Shown one piece after another: positions 53,554 to 62,471 of a stretch of 64,000 nt of DNA; position 1 is the first letter of the stretch, and each line of letters opens with the position of its first letter. Origin of the DNA: KBS-96 sp964247975. GTDB taxonomy: Bacteria > Acidobacteriota > Terriglobia > Bryobacterales > Bryobacteraceae. The DNA lies in the NCBI GenBank assembly GCA_964247975.1, contig CAXTWH010000008.1, positions 1-64,000 of the forward strand, read 5' to 3'. The translations under genes and the position numbers were made by a program. The notes under the pieces were generated by a model, which was not told the origin of the DNA, did not search any database, and saw nothing but the letters and a program-made list of their open reading frames with translations.

Positions 53554-55182
53554 ATGATTCATTACGCAGTTTCAGCGCCGGTGAAGAAATCATACCTGAA
53601 TGAAAAACAAGGCGTGCTTTCGTGGCTGCTCACCACCGACCACAAGCGTATCGGCATTCTTTATACGATTTCCATTACCGCTTTCTTTTTCCTCGGCGGC
53701 TTCTTCGCTTTGTTGATGCGGCTGAATTTACTGACCGGAACCGCCCAACTGGTTAGCCCGGAAACCTACAATAAACTGTTCACCATGCATGGCATTATCA
53801 TGGTTTGGTTTTTCCTGATTCCTTCCATCCCGAATACGCTGGGCAATTTTTTGATTCCCATGATGATCGGCGCTAAGGATCTGGCTTTTCCCAAACTCAA
53901 TCTACTGAGCTGGTACATCTTTATGCTGGCCGGCGCAGTGACCGTGTATGCTCTTTTCCGGGGCGGCGTGGATACCGGATGGACCTTCTACACGCCGTTC
54001 AGCACCAGCTATTCCACCACTTACGTGACTGCGACCGCAGTGGGCATTTTCATTTCAGGATTTTCCTCGATCTTGACCGGATTGAACTTCATTGTGACAA
54101 TTCATCAGATGCGGGCTCCCGGGCTGACCTGGTTCCGGCTGCCCATTTTCGTCTGGTCCATGTACGCTACGAGCGTTATTTTTGTATTGGCTACGCCGGT
54201 GCTTGCTACCACACTACTGATGGTCGGAGTGGAACGCATATTTCAAGTGGGCATTTTCGATCCTGCGTTGGGCGGCGATCCGGTTCTCTTTCAGCATCTG
54301 TTCTGGTTTTACTCCCATCCGGCGGTGTACATTATGGTGCTGCCCGGCATGGCCGTGATTTCGGAAATCATTCCCACATTCTCCCGAAAGCCGCTTTTCG
54401 GCTATAAAGCAGTCGCTTTTTCCAGCATCGGCATCGCCGTTCTCAGCTTTGTGGTTTGGGGCCATCACATGTTTATAGCCGGACAGTCAGTGTACTCCGC
54501 AATGACGTTTTCGGTATTAAGCTATTTTGTGGCTGTTCCTTCCGCAATCAAAGTGTTCAACTGGACTGCAACAACCTATAAGGGATCAATTTCCTGGGAC
54601 ACGCCAATGCTTTACGCCATCGGCTTCGTTGGGCTTTTTACGATCGGCGGCATGACCGGATTGTTTCTCGCCGCTTTGGGGCTTGACGTTCACGTGACTG
54701 ACACCTACTTCGTGATCGCTCACTTTCACTACATCATGGTCGGCGGATCGGTAATGGCTTACCTGGGCGGCATTCATTATTGGTGGCCGAAAATCAGCGG
54801 GAAACAATATCCGGAAGGTTTAGCGCGTTTAAGCGCGCTGATTATTTTTATCGGCTTTAATCTCACGTTTTTTCCACAGTTCATTCTTGGCTATTTAGGA
54901 ATGCCGCGCCGTTATGCGGCCTATCCGGAAGAATTTCAAATGCTTCACGTTCTGTCCACGGCTGGCGCTTCCATTCTGGGCGTAGGTTATGTGATGCCGT
55001 TGTTCTACTTCTTGTGGTCCTGGATGTATGGAAAACCCGCCGGGCCGAACCCTTGGCGCACAACCGGATTGGAATGGAAAACCCCATCGCCTCCTCCCAG
55101 CCATAATTTTGAAACGACTCCGGTAGTGACTTGGGACGCCTACGACTTTGCCGCGCAAAAGGAGGAACTGGATCTTGCCTGA
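53554..55182 (+). CDS. coxA: Cytochrome c oxidase subunit I
   Basis: 542 residues from ATG 53554; the longer frame upstream is inside coxB. Twelve transmembrane helices. Heme ligands are in TMHGIIMVWFF and VIAHFHYIMVGG (two His), Cu-B ligands in FWFYSHPAVYIMVLPG (His) and VWGHHMFIAG (two His). The Tyr-Ser in FYSHP, rather than a Glu, indicates an A2-type proton channel as in Thermus/Rhodothermus-like oxidases. Catalytic core of the terminal oxidase, reducing O2 to water with proton pumping. Confidence 0.95.
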   Translation: MIHYAVSAPVKKSYLNEKQGVLSWLLTTDHKRIGILYTISITAFFFLGGFFALLMRLNLLTGTAQLVSPETYNKLFTMHGIIMVWFFLIPSIPNTLGNFLIPMMIGAKDLAFPKLNLLSWYIFMLAGAVTVYALFRGGVDTGWTFYTPFSTSYSTTYVTATAVGIFISGFSSILTGLNFIVTIHQMRAPGLTWFRLPIFVWSMYATSVIFVLATPVLATTLLMVGVERIFQVGIFDPALGGDPVLFQHLFWFYSHPAVYIMVLPGMAVISEIIPTFSRKPLFGYKAVAFSSIGIAVLSFVVWGHHMFIAGQSVYSAMTFSVLSYFVAVPSAIKVFNWTATTYKGSISWDTPMLYAIGFVGLFTIGGMTGLFLAALGLDVHVTDTYFVIAHFHYIMVGGSVMAYLGGIHYWWPKISGKQYPEGLARLSALIIFIGFNLTFFPQFILGYLGMPRRYAAYPEEFQMLHVLSTAGASILGVGYVMPLFYFLWSWMYGKPAGPNPWRTTGLEWKTPSPPPSHNFETTPVVTWDAYDFAAQKEELDLA

Positions 55183-55831
55183 AACAGAAACCCTAGCGTT
55201 GCGCGAACAGTTTGCGACCCCCGAACAACAGCGCGGAACGGCCAGCGCGGGCATGTGGATTTTTCTGGCAACGGAAGTAATGCTGTTCGGCGCTTTGTTT
55301 ACGGCCTTTACCATTTATCGCTCTTCTTACACGCAAGCTTTCGATGTGGGCAGCGGAGAAATGGATTTATGGTTGGGCGCCCTCAACACTGGCGTACTCA
55401 TCTGCAGCAGTTTCACAATGGCTTTAGCCGTGCACAGCGCGGAAACGGGCAAGCAGCGGTTACTGAGTATGTTTCTGCTGGCTACAATGATCATCGGCGC
55501 GGTATTCCTCGGAATCAAATTCACTGAATATTACAAACATTATCAGGAGCACAAAGTTCCTGGGGTGTGGTTCGAACAGTCCGGCTCGAATCCCAGCAAC
55601 GTTCAGATGTTCTTCGTTTTCTACTTCGTCATGACCGGCCTTCATGCGGTTCACATGACTATCGGCCTCAGTATCCTCTTCGTGTTATGGGTTCGTTCAC
55701 TTTTAGGCGCGTTCACCGCCGAATATTACACGCCAATTGAAATGGGCGGCTTGTACTGGCACTTTATCGATATTGTCTGGGTATTTTTGTACGCCATTTT
55801 TTACGTTCCCGGCCTGCACATGCATTCATGA
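55175..55831 (+). CDS. coxC: Cytochrome c oxidase subunit III
   Basis: 218 residues from a TTG start at 55175 with GGAGG at 55161-55165; codons further upstream lie in coxA. Five or so transmembrane helices with SAGMWIFLATEVMLFGALFTAF and FYFVMTGLHAVHMTIGL, and a final YWHFIDIVWVFLYAIFYVPG, all standard for subunit III. It overlaps coxA by 8 bases and coxD by 4. Confidence 0.92.
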   Translation: MPETETLALREQFATPEQQRGTASAGMWIFLATEVMLFGALFTAFTIYRSSYTQAFDVGSGEMDLWLGALNTGVLICSSFTMALAVHSAETGKQRLLSMFLLATMIIGAVFLGIKFTEYYKHYQEHKVPGVWFEQSGSNPSNVQMFFVFYFVMTGLHAVHMTIGLSILFVLWVRSLLGAFTAEYYTPIEMGGLYWHFIDIVWVFLYAIFYVPGLHMHS

Positions 55832-56127
55832 AAACGCCAACCACCTCCATCAAAACTTACGCCCTGACCTGGGGAGCATTGCTGGTATTGGCTCTGCTCA
55901 CCACGCTAATCGGATTACTGAACCTAGGGCCGTTTACCATGATTCTTGCGGTCACCATCGCCACAATCAAAGCGGTGATTATCGCGGCTGTTTTTATGAA
56001 CGGTCTTTTCGAAGGCAAGCTGGTAAAAATAGCCATTGCTGCCGCGGTGATCTGGTTTTTAATTATGGTCCTACTGACCGGGAACGATTACCTTACTCGC
56101 GGATGGGTGCCTTTTCCGGGCAAGTAA
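55828..56127 (+). CDS. coxD: Cytochrome c oxidase subunit IV
   Basis: 99 residues with three transmembrane helices (TWGALLVLALLTTLIGLLNLG; LAVTIATIKAVIIAAVFMNGLF; AIAAAVIWFLIMVLLTGND). The length and the TIATIKAVIIAAVFM core match bacterial subunit IV (COX4_pro). It is the last gene of the oxidase operon, overlapping coxC by four bases; 16 bases separate it from the convergent glycosyltransferase. Confidence 0.9.
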   Translation: MKTPTTSIKTYALTWGALLVLALLTTLIGLLNLGPFTMILAVTIATIKAVIIAAVFMNGLFEGKLVKIAIAAAVIWFLIMVLLTGNDYLTRGWVPFPGK

Positions 56128-56143
56128 ACGGGATGGAAATCAG

Positions 56144-57163
56144 TTAAAACTGTTGTAGCTTGTCAACAACTTGCTGTACAACCAGATCCCATCCGCCCTC
56201 GGCTTCCTGGCGAAAGATGCGCATGGTCGGGTACCAGGGAGAAGTGTCGCGGTTGACCATCCACCGCCAGTCTGCGCTTTCAGTTAACAGCAGCCATACG
56301 GGTTTGCCCAAGGCTCCCGCCAAATGCGCAATCATCGTATCCACGGTAATCACCAGATCCAATTGCAATAAAAGCGATGCTGTTACCAGCACATCATCCT
56401 GCTCAGTGATTAACGGCTGTGGAACCAGATTGGGTGGAATCTCAACGATGTCTGCGCTTCGTGCGCCCACCTGTAGGCTAAAAAACGAATACCGGGGCAG
56501 ACACAACACAGGCAACAGCGTCGATAAGGGGATAGAACGGGCCGGATTCCAATTACTGGCAGACCATGCCAAGCCGATTTTTTCCTTGGTGCTATGAGGC
56601 TGGTGAGCTTCATCAGCCGCAGGAGGAAACAGGTAGGGAATAGTAGCTGGAATAGAATCGACCGTGACGCGGAAAAACCACGGCAGTTCCATCACTTCAA
56701 TGTGGTCATCCCATTCCGGCGCAACCGGAGTCGGAGCTTCCCACGTAAACACTTGATCAATTTCTGGAATGGTTTGAAATAACCGCAGAAGGCATTGCGG
56801 CACTTCCACATAGAGAGTTGCCACGCTACGGCGGAGGAGCGGAACAAAGCGAATAAACTGAATGGCATCGCCGAGGCCGTGAAGACACCTGACTACAACT
56901 TTTTTCCCAGCTAGCGAAGTTCCGCTCCAAAGCCGGTTGGGGTCCGGGGCTTGCCGATGCCAGATAAGGTCGCTTTCCCGCCAAGCTTGCTCAAAGCTGC
57001 CGGCAAGCATATAACAGAACCAGCGACCTCCCGCGCATTCGTCCGGCTGAAATCCTAAGGCTTCTGCTTGTGCAAACAGCGCCAAAGCAGACTGCACTTG
57101 CCTTTTGTCTAGCAGCGAACAAGCTTGTTCGAAACAGGCCTGGCCGTTAGCAGCAGCGGACAA
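56144..57163 (-). CDS. TPR-containing glycosyltransferase (GT9/GT41-like)
   Basis: 339 residues. The N-terminal 75 residues form a helical TPR-like unit (FEQACSLLDKRQVQSALALFAQAEALGF). The rest is a GT-B fold ending in ITVDTMIAHLAGALGKPVWLLLTESADWRWMVNRDTSPWYPTMRIFRQ, the signature of bacterial TPR/ADP-heptose-type glycosyltransferases. It is 10 bases downstream of a tiny acidic protein and belongs to the minus-strand glycan cluster. The sugar donor and acceptor are unknown. Confidence 0.8.
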   Translation of the reverse strand: MSAAANGQACFEQACSLLDKRQVQSALALFAQAEALGFQPDECAGGRWFCYMLAGSFEQAWRESDLIWHRQAPDPNRLWSGTSLAGKKVVVRCLHGLGDAIQFIRFVPLLRRSVATLYVEVPQCLLRLFQTIPEIDQVFTWEAPTPVAPEWDDHIEVMELPWFFRVTVDSIPATIPYLFPPAADEAHQPHSTKEKIGLAWSASNWNPARSIPLSTLLPVLCLPRYSFFSLQVGARSADIVEIPPNLVPQPLITEQDDVLVTASLLLQLDLVITVDTMIAHLAGALGKPVWLLLTESADWRWMVNRDTSPWYPTMRIFRQEAEGGWDLVVQQVVDKLQQF

Positions 57164-57173
57164 AACTTATCCT

Positions 57174-57443
57174 TTATTCTTCGTCGTCCTCGTCTTCGTC
57201 CTCATCCTCATCTTCGAAATCCTCATCATCTTCGAGCGCATCTTCGTCATCCTCATCGTCGAGGTCGTCCTCATCATCCAGATCGTCGAGATCGTCATCC
57301 TCGTCGAGGTCATCGTCTTCCACATCATCGTCATCCGTGCTTTTAGCGGAAAGCGCGCTGATTTGGTTGACCGGTTCGTCACCGAACAAAAGCGGGAAGC
57401 CGGTCTTGAAGATGAAGCTAGCTGTAAGAGTCTGAATACTCAT
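57174..57443 (-). CDS. Small protein with a 53-residue Asp/Glu tail
   Basis: 89 residues. The first 36 (including ASFIFKTGFPLLFGDE and ISALSAKS) are ordinary; from residue 37 to the end nearly all residues are Asp or Glu, broken only by a few Val, Leu, Ala and Phe. A ribosome site AAAGGAA precedes ATG 57443 and a glycosyltransferase gene follows at 10 bases. The length of the acidic run and its position make translation likely. It could bind Ca2+ or basic surfaces, mimic DNA, or be a carrier/precursor for the neighbouring enzymes; none of these can be decided from sequence. Confidence 0.65.
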   Translation of the reverse strand: MSIQTLTASFIFKTGFPLLFGDEPVNQISALSAKSTDDDDVEDDDLDEDDDLDDLDDEDDLDDEDDEDALEDDEDFEDEDEDEDEDDEE

Positions 57444-57567
57444 AGAAAAATTCCTTTCAATGGTTAAAGCTTTTGTAGGACTCGTCTACCCACAGGGCGG
57501 TTTCGAGCCGACTAGCCCATATCAGGGCTGAATTGTAAATTGCCGAACTGCATTTCGTAACCGAAAC

Positions 57568-58455
57568 TCAGTGGGCATAACATTTAATCATTGCCGCACA
57601 AAATTCTGCAAACTCGGCAGGATGATGAGGCGGACTAGTGTGATGCGGTCGAATCCCCTTGTGCTCGGGTGTAAAACAAAATGTTATTGTGACATCAAAC
57701 GGCTCCAGCAGTTTCATCTGCTTGTCGAACCAGCGCGAAGAATCAGGGCGTTCGCTATCTGCCCAACTCAGGCCGGTGCGAAGTTTCTTCACCCCCAAAT
57801 CCTGCAAAATGCGAACTCCGTCTTCCAGGCGTGGATCTTCGTAGTGAAACCATTGACAGATGCCGAGCGCCGGAACAAACTCAGAAAATAGTTTAAAGGC
57901 CCGCTTTGGGATCGAATCTTCCCGTATAAGTCCCATATAGAAATGTCGGTAATAAGCCGATCCTTCCGCTTCCCGGTGGCGGGTGGTAGCAGGCCAGGCT
58001 TTCGGCAGATCAAACAAACTATACCAGTAAATGTGATCTGCTTCCGGCATCAGCAATTCTGCCGTTCTTCGCAGCCCGAACTCCTGCACTTCTTCCGCGC
58101 CGAATGAGGAAACACCAACCTCAGACACCCACAAAGGCTTACTGGTTACAGCCCGAATCTCGTTTAGTTTATCCGGCCACTCGTTAATGTTCCAATGGTT
58201 CCAATCCAGGGGAAAACCATGAACTGCCACTGCATCCACCGCGTCCAGCGCGCCATGATTTTTCATCAAGCTAATGAAATTAGGGTCAATCGGAGAAATG
58301 CCGCCCAAAGCGATGGTTAACTGGTTTTGTTCCGAGCGGATTGCGGCGGCAGCCCCCTTTACCAAAGTGGCGAACTGGCTCCAATCTTTATCAATTTCAA
58401 AATCCCAGTGAGACAGGTTATTCGGCTCGTTCCAAAGCATTGCTGCTTCAATCAT
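57568..58455 (-). CDS. Glycoside hydrolase (clan A TIM barrel, beta-xylosidase-like) with permuted segment order
   Basis: 295 residues. MLWNEPNNLSHWD at the N-terminus carries the acid/base Glu (residue 10, end of strand 4 in clan A) and LWVSEVGVSSFG the nucleophile (Glu112, strand 7); the strand-8 segment SLFDLPKAWPATTRH...YRHFYMGLIRE ends near residue 190. The last 100 residues (LEDGVRILQDLGVKKLRTGLSW, FDVTITFCFTPEH, HHTSPPHHPAEFAEFC) look like strands 1-3, which normally precede the NEP motif. The ends meet exactly at that point, so the barrel appears circularly permuted. No signal peptide; head-to-head with the phosphatase gene. Confidence 0.75.
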   Translation of the reverse strand: MIEAAMLWNEPNNLSHWDFEIDKDWSQFATLVKGAAAAIRSEQNQLTIALGGISPIDPNFISLMKNHGALDAVDAVAVHGFPLDWNHWNINEWPDKLNEIRAVTSKPLWVSEVGVSSFGAEEVQEFGLRRTAELLMPEADHIYWYSLFDLPKAWPATTRHREAEGSAYYRHFYMGLIREDSIPKRAFKLFSEFVPALGICQWFHYEDPRLEDGVRILQDLGVKKLRTGLSWADSERPDSSRWFDKQMKLLEPFDVTITFCFTPEHKGIRPHHTSPPHHPAEFAEFCAAMIKCYAH

Positions 58456-58520
58456 GATGCTCCAAAATCATATACTCGCTGTATTGTAGTTTGTTTCAAA
58501 ACGCTCGCCTTATTTTGCTT

Positions 58521-59114
58521 GTGACAGCCAGTACTTTTATTCTGATGAGACATGCCGAAAGCCAGGGCGTGCACAATAATCTGGTCGGCAGAAACGACGC
58601 TGTAGGTTTAACGTCTTTCGGCATTACTCAAGCGGAAGCCGCCGCCGCCGCGCTCAAGCAGTTTCCCATTACGGAAATCATCTCCAGCCCGCAACTACGC
58701 ACCCGGCAAACCGCCGCTATTGCAGGAAACACGCTTCAACTTCCGACCGGTTGCGATAACGCATTCGATGAAATGGACTTCGGCCATTGGACGGGCGCGT
58801 CTTTCGCTGCCCTGGAATCTAACCCTGAGTGGAAAATATATAACCAGTTTCGAAGCGTTATCAAAGCTCCTGGCGGCGAATCGCTGCATGATGTTCAATC
58901 ACGCGTCATAAAGCGGCTGGCGGAGATAGCAGCGCAAAGAACTGGCCGGACGGTTCTGATTGTGACCCATGCTGACGTGATTCGCGCAGCGCTTGTTTTC
59001 TTCGGCGGCATTCCGCTTGATTTATTCCTCCGTTTTCAAATTGAACCGGCCTCGGTCAGCATCGTTCGGCTCGCCGGGTCGGATGTTTCCATTCAATGCG
59101 TAAACAGAATCTAG
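58521..59114 (+). CDS. Histidine phosphatase family protein (phosphoglycerate mutase-like)
   Basis: About 198 residues from GTG 58521 (TTG 58491 is an upstream option; neither has a clear ribosome site). The phosphohistidine motif is FILMRHAESQGVHNN, with SSPQLRTRQTA and the second His in LIVTHADVIRAAL. These remove phosphate from sugars, nucleotides or other small molecules. It is the only plus-strand gene in the cluster, head-to-head with the glycoside hydrolase and ending 4 bases into the convergent glycosyltransferase. Confidence 0.85.
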   Translation: MTASTFILMRHAESQGVHNNLVGRNDAVGLTSFGITQAEAAAAALKQFPITEIISSPQLRTRQTAAIAGNTLQLPTGCDNAFDEMDFGHWTGASFAALESNPEWKIYNQFRSVIKAPGGESLHDVQSRVIKRLAEIAAQRTGRTVLIVTHADVIRAALVFFGGIPLDLFLRFQIEPASVSIVRLAGSDVSIQCVNRI

Positions 59115-60241
59115 ACGTGAGCCTCTTTGCGGGAATGAACAATGGAAGCTGATCGCTGGCTGCTGGTTCTAGCTGCGGCCAGATAACTTTCCAACTGACG
59201 GGCTCGGGTGACTGAGGTGTGTTCGGCTATCACTCTCATGCGGGCTCGTTCGCTGATCGCCAGCCTTTCTTCTTCCCGCAGATCGCTCAAGATCCGGCAA
59301 CAGTCCTCCGTGGTGTTGGCCAGCAGAATTTCGCTGCCCGGCTTAAAGAAGATTTCCAGACCCGGCCACGGATCGCTAATAATCACCGTTCCGCAAGCTG
59401 CTGCTTCAAACAACCGCACGCTAGGTGAATAACCGGCGGCGGCCATGTCCCGGCGCGTGACGTTCAATGTAAACCGCTGCGCATTGTAGAAAGCGCGATG
59501 CTCCACTGGCGGCAGGTGCTCAATTCTGTCTACATTAGCTGGCCACTGCAGTTCATCCGGGTATAAAGAACCTGCCACCGCAAAAGCTTTATCAGCAAAC
59601 ACTTCAGCCGGTTTCAGCAACAGGGTGCCCAGCTTTGGTTGACGATCGGCGCTGTAGGTTCCTAGATAACCTAATTCCCAGTGGAATGGGTTCGTTTGTT
59701 CAGGGAAATAAAGCGCAGGATCTACCGAGCAGGCCAACAAACGCGCCGCCACAGCGCCAAAATTCTGTTCCAGTTCGCTTAAAATCGGACCGCCCGTAAA
59801 TGACAGATATAAATCGAATGCCGGTATCAGGTCCGCAGCCAGGTATTGACACCGGTTTTCTTTCAAATCCGCCACTGTTACAGGAGTGTCAATATCGTAA
59901 AACGCTTTCACTCCACGGCTATTTTCCAAAAGCCAGCGTATGACCTCAACGCCTTCCGGAACATACGAACCTGACATCACGGCATCCGCTTGCCGGACCA
60001 ACGCTGTGTAACGCTTCTTCAAATCGTCCAGATCGGAATAAAGTTGAATGTCGCAGTATTCGGCTTGCGTTAGGTCGCGGTTCTCGCGATACCAGGGAAC
60101 ATCCCGTTCCAGAAATGTGATCTGATGTCCGCGAACAGCTAATTCCCGCAGCAACGCCCGGTAAGTAGTGGCATGACCATTGCCCCAGGAGGAGGTAATT
60201 GATAATCCGCAAACAACAATGCGAAGAGACTGCGAACTCAC
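59111..60241 (-). CDS. CgeB-like glycosyltransferase
   Basis: 376 residues. A Rossmann-like N-terminal half (LRIVVCGLSITSSWGNGHATTYRALL, the GxG glycine-rich start) and a Glyco_trans_1_2 C-terminal half (FTLNVTRRDMAAAGYSPSVRLFEAAACGTVIISDPWPGLEIFF). This DUF3880/CgeB layout is used by spore and surface glycosyltransferases of GT4-like fold. It overlaps the next gene upstream (ATGA) and is a paralogue of the two genes before it in the operon. Confidence 0.82.
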   Translation of the reverse strand: MSSQSLRIVVCGLSITSSWGNGHATTYRALLRELAVRGHQITFLERDVPWYRENRDLTQAEYCDIQLYSDLDDLKKRYTALVRQADAVMSGSYVPEGVEVIRWLLENSRGVKAFYDIDTPVTVADLKENRCQYLAADLIPAFDLYLSFTGGPILSELEQNFGAVAARLLACSVDPALYFPEQTNPFHWELGYLGTYSADRQPKLGTLLLKPAEVFADKAFAVAGSLYPDELQWPANVDRIEHLPPVEHRAFYNAQRFTLNVTRRDMAAAGYSPSVRLFEAAACGTVIISDPWPGLEIFFKPGSEILLANTTEDCCRILSDLREEERLAISERARMRVIAEHTSVTRARQLESYLAAARTSSQRSASIVHSRKEAHV

Positions 60242-61338
60242 GCGAACACCCTCGCGGAAATTTGCTTTTCGCTGTGCAGAGCCTGTAACAGTGAATGAAC
60301 TTCCAAAGCGCGGTGCCGATATGTGTGTTCGGCCAAAATTTTCTTTCGGGCAGCGTTTCCCATGTCGCGGGCGGTTTCTGCGGAAATTCCTTGCACCAAT
60401 CCTGCCACCTGCATTCCATCGAGGGCCGTTAGAATTTCCCGGCCCGGCTGGAGAAACATTTCAATTCCTTCCCAAGCATCCGTAATGAGACAAGCGCCTG
60501 CTGCCGCCGCTTCAAAAACGCGAGTAGGCGGGGAGAACCCATAACTAGCCATGCTATCGCGATTGATATTCAAAACAAAACGAGCACTGCAATTAAATGC
60601 ATTGTGTTGTTGAGTGCTGACATGCCCCAGATGCTTCACATTCGGCGGCATAGCTTTGTCAGCCCATCCGCTGCCGCCCAGAATAAATGTTTCGCGCGAA
60701 ACCGAAGCAGCAGGCTTGAAGAAAAACTCATCCACTCGCTGCTCTCGATCCGGCAGGCGATTACCTTGAAAAGCAAGCAAGCACTTTAGTTCATCGCTCG
60801 GCGGCACGGGATGATGAGTTTCCGGGTCAACCGCATTGTAGATCGGCGCGCACATCCGCGCTCCTAATGACTGGTAAGCGTCAATCACTCGCTGGCCGCC
60901 TCCGTAAGTGAGAATGGCATCATAGCGGGCAATCTCAGGACGGAACAAATCCGCGCTGTCCGATAAAACCCGGTCCAGCGTCGCCGGAGCATCCACATCC
61001 CAGAAGACTCGGACGGCGTTGCCATCCACATGAGCAACCCGGCGTTCCAGCCATTGATCGAATACGCCAACGCCGCTTGCTTTCACAATTACATCAGCGC
61101 GGGCTGCTTCCGCAAAACACCGTTCCAGATCATCCACGTCGGTTCCGCTGTAAACAACGCTGCGCACAAACGGAAGCGCGTCCATATCACGGTTCTGTTG
61201 ACGGCCATAAGCATCGGGTTCATAGAACACAATATCGTAGCCCAAGTCCGCCAGACTGCGCAGCAGACCACGGTAATAGGTGGCGGCTCCGTTCCAATAC
61301 GATGACAGAATACTGGACCCGAAAAAAGCTATTCGCAT
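60238..61338 (-). CDS. CgeB-like glycosyltransferase
   Basis: 366 residues. Start IAFFGSSILSSYWNGAATYYRGLLRSL and ending block FVLNINRDSMASYGFSPPTRVFEAAAAGACLITDAWEGIEMFLQ place it with its neighbour at 59111-60241, from which it probably arose by duplication. It overlaps both adjacent genes by 4-10 bases, indicating one operon. Predicted to use a nucleotide sugar with an unknown acceptor. Confidence 0.82.
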   Translation of the reverse strand: MRIAFFGSSILSSYWNGAATYYRGLLRSLADLGYDIVFYEPDAYGRQQNRDMDALPFVRSVVYSGTDVDDLERCFAEAARADVIVKASGVGVFDQWLERRVAHVDGNAVRVFWDVDAPATLDRVLSDSADLFRPEIARYDAILTYGGGQRVIDAYQSLGARMCAPIYNAVDPETHHPVPPSDELKCLLAFQGNRLPDREQRVDEFFFKPAASVSRETFILGGSGWADKAMPPNVKHLGHVSTQQHNAFNCSARFVLNINRDSMASYGFSPPTRVFEAAAAGACLITDAWEGIEMFLQPGREILTALDGMQVAGLVQGISAETARDMGNAARKKILAEHTYRHRALEVHSLLQALHSEKQISARVFA

Positions 61339-62471
61339 GTGGCCGCTCCATTGGTTGTGGGAACGGCGCCACCCGCCGGAGCAACTTTGCTGTAAATGCG
61401 AAGCAGTTCATCTACCCGATGCGTGCAGGTATGCCGTTTTTGAATGGTGGCAAAGCCGTTTTGCCCGAGCGAAGCAGCCAGCTTACGATCATTGATGACT
61501 TCAGTTAATAACGCTTTCATTTCGTTTCCATCGCGCGCTTCCAGGTAATCTTCCCCCTTGCGAAATAATTCTTCCGTGTCCTGCCACGGCGAACAGATCA
61601 ACGGCAGGCAGCAAGCCATTGCTTCAAAGGGTCTGATAGTGGGAATGCCAGCTAGCGCTTCCACATAAGGCCGTCGCGGCACGTGCACAGTCACTTGATG
61701 TTGAGCAAACACTTCAGGCGCAAGATAGTTCGGCAGCCAGCCGCTATACTCGATACCGGCAGAACGAAGCTGGTCAACCGCTTCCGGCGGATAACGAACT
61801 CCATAGACATGAGTAGGAATCTGCAACTGTCGCGCGGGTTCAATCAGAAATTCCTGCAGTTCCGCAGTTCTTTCGTTATCTCCCCAATTACCGATCCAAA
61901 CCAGGCCGCTCCGCTCGCCTTGCGCGGCAACGGGCTTGAATACCCGCGTATCGGCTGCTTCGTGCCAAACATGCACATTACCAGCCCAGCCCAGCTTTTC
62001 ATAAGCATCGCACAGCGTTTGGCCGTACACCAGAATGCCGTCATAATCGGCCAGGTCATTCAAGCGCATTTCATGGCTGGCCGTCACAGCGCGATGGTGG
62101 GTGTCATGAAAAAACGCGCGCAGCTTCGAATTATGCTTTCGGTACTCGCCAACATTTTTTACCAGTTCCGGCGAGTTCCATTCGTGAACAATCACCAGAT
62201 CCGCATCCCCGACCAGATCAGGAACAGAATCGCGGTTTAAATTATAGGTTCGCCAACGGATTAAAGGGTAACGCTGCTCAAACTCGCTGACCGGCGCGGT
62301 GCCGTGGTCGCGCTCCAGGTTTAACCTGCTCCAGGAATCTTCCGGCTCCAAGCTTTCCACATCGAAGCCGCGCACCGCCATATCTGTCAGAAGACCGCGC
62401 AGAAAATGAGCATTGCCGTGGTTCCAATCAGAAACGATGGAGTGGCAGAACAGTTTGATGCGAAAACTCAT
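61329..62471 (-). CDS. Glycosyltransferase (CgeB/GT4-like)
   Basis: 380 residues. FRIKLFCHSIVSDWNHGNAHFLRGLL opens the first Rossmann half; LVWIGNWGDNERTAELQEFLIEPARQL and HQVTVHVPRRPYVEALAGIPTIRPFEAMACCLPLICSPWQDTEELF form the donor-binding half. The ATG lies inside the GT4 gene upstream (44-base overlap). Third related glycosyltransferase in the operon. Confidence 0.82.
   Translation of the reverse strand: MSFRIKLFCHSIVSDWNHGNAHFLRGLLTDMAVRGFDVESLEPEDSWSRLNLERDHGTAPVSEFEQRYPLIRWRTYNLNRDSVPDLVGDADLVIVHEWNSPELVKNVGEYRKHNSKLRAFFHDTHHRAVTASHEMRLNDLADYDGILVYGQTLCDAYEKLGWAGNVHVWHEAADTRVFKPVAAQGERSGLVWIGNWGDNERTAELQEFLIEPARQLQIPTHVYGVRYPPEAVDQLRSAGIEYSGWLPNYLAPEVFAQHQVTVHVPRRPYVEALAGIPTIRPFEAMACCLPLICSPWQDTEELFRKGEDYLEARDGNEMKALLTEVINDRKLAASLGQNGFATIQKRHTCTHRVDELLRIYSKVAPAGGAVPTTNGAATCE

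Noticed and set aside
57105..57467. Plus-strand frame with a strongly hydrophobic, membrane-like product
   Set aside because: It is the complement of the Asp/Glu codon run; GAN codons read antisense as Ile/Leu/Val/Phe. The minus strand has the ribosome site.
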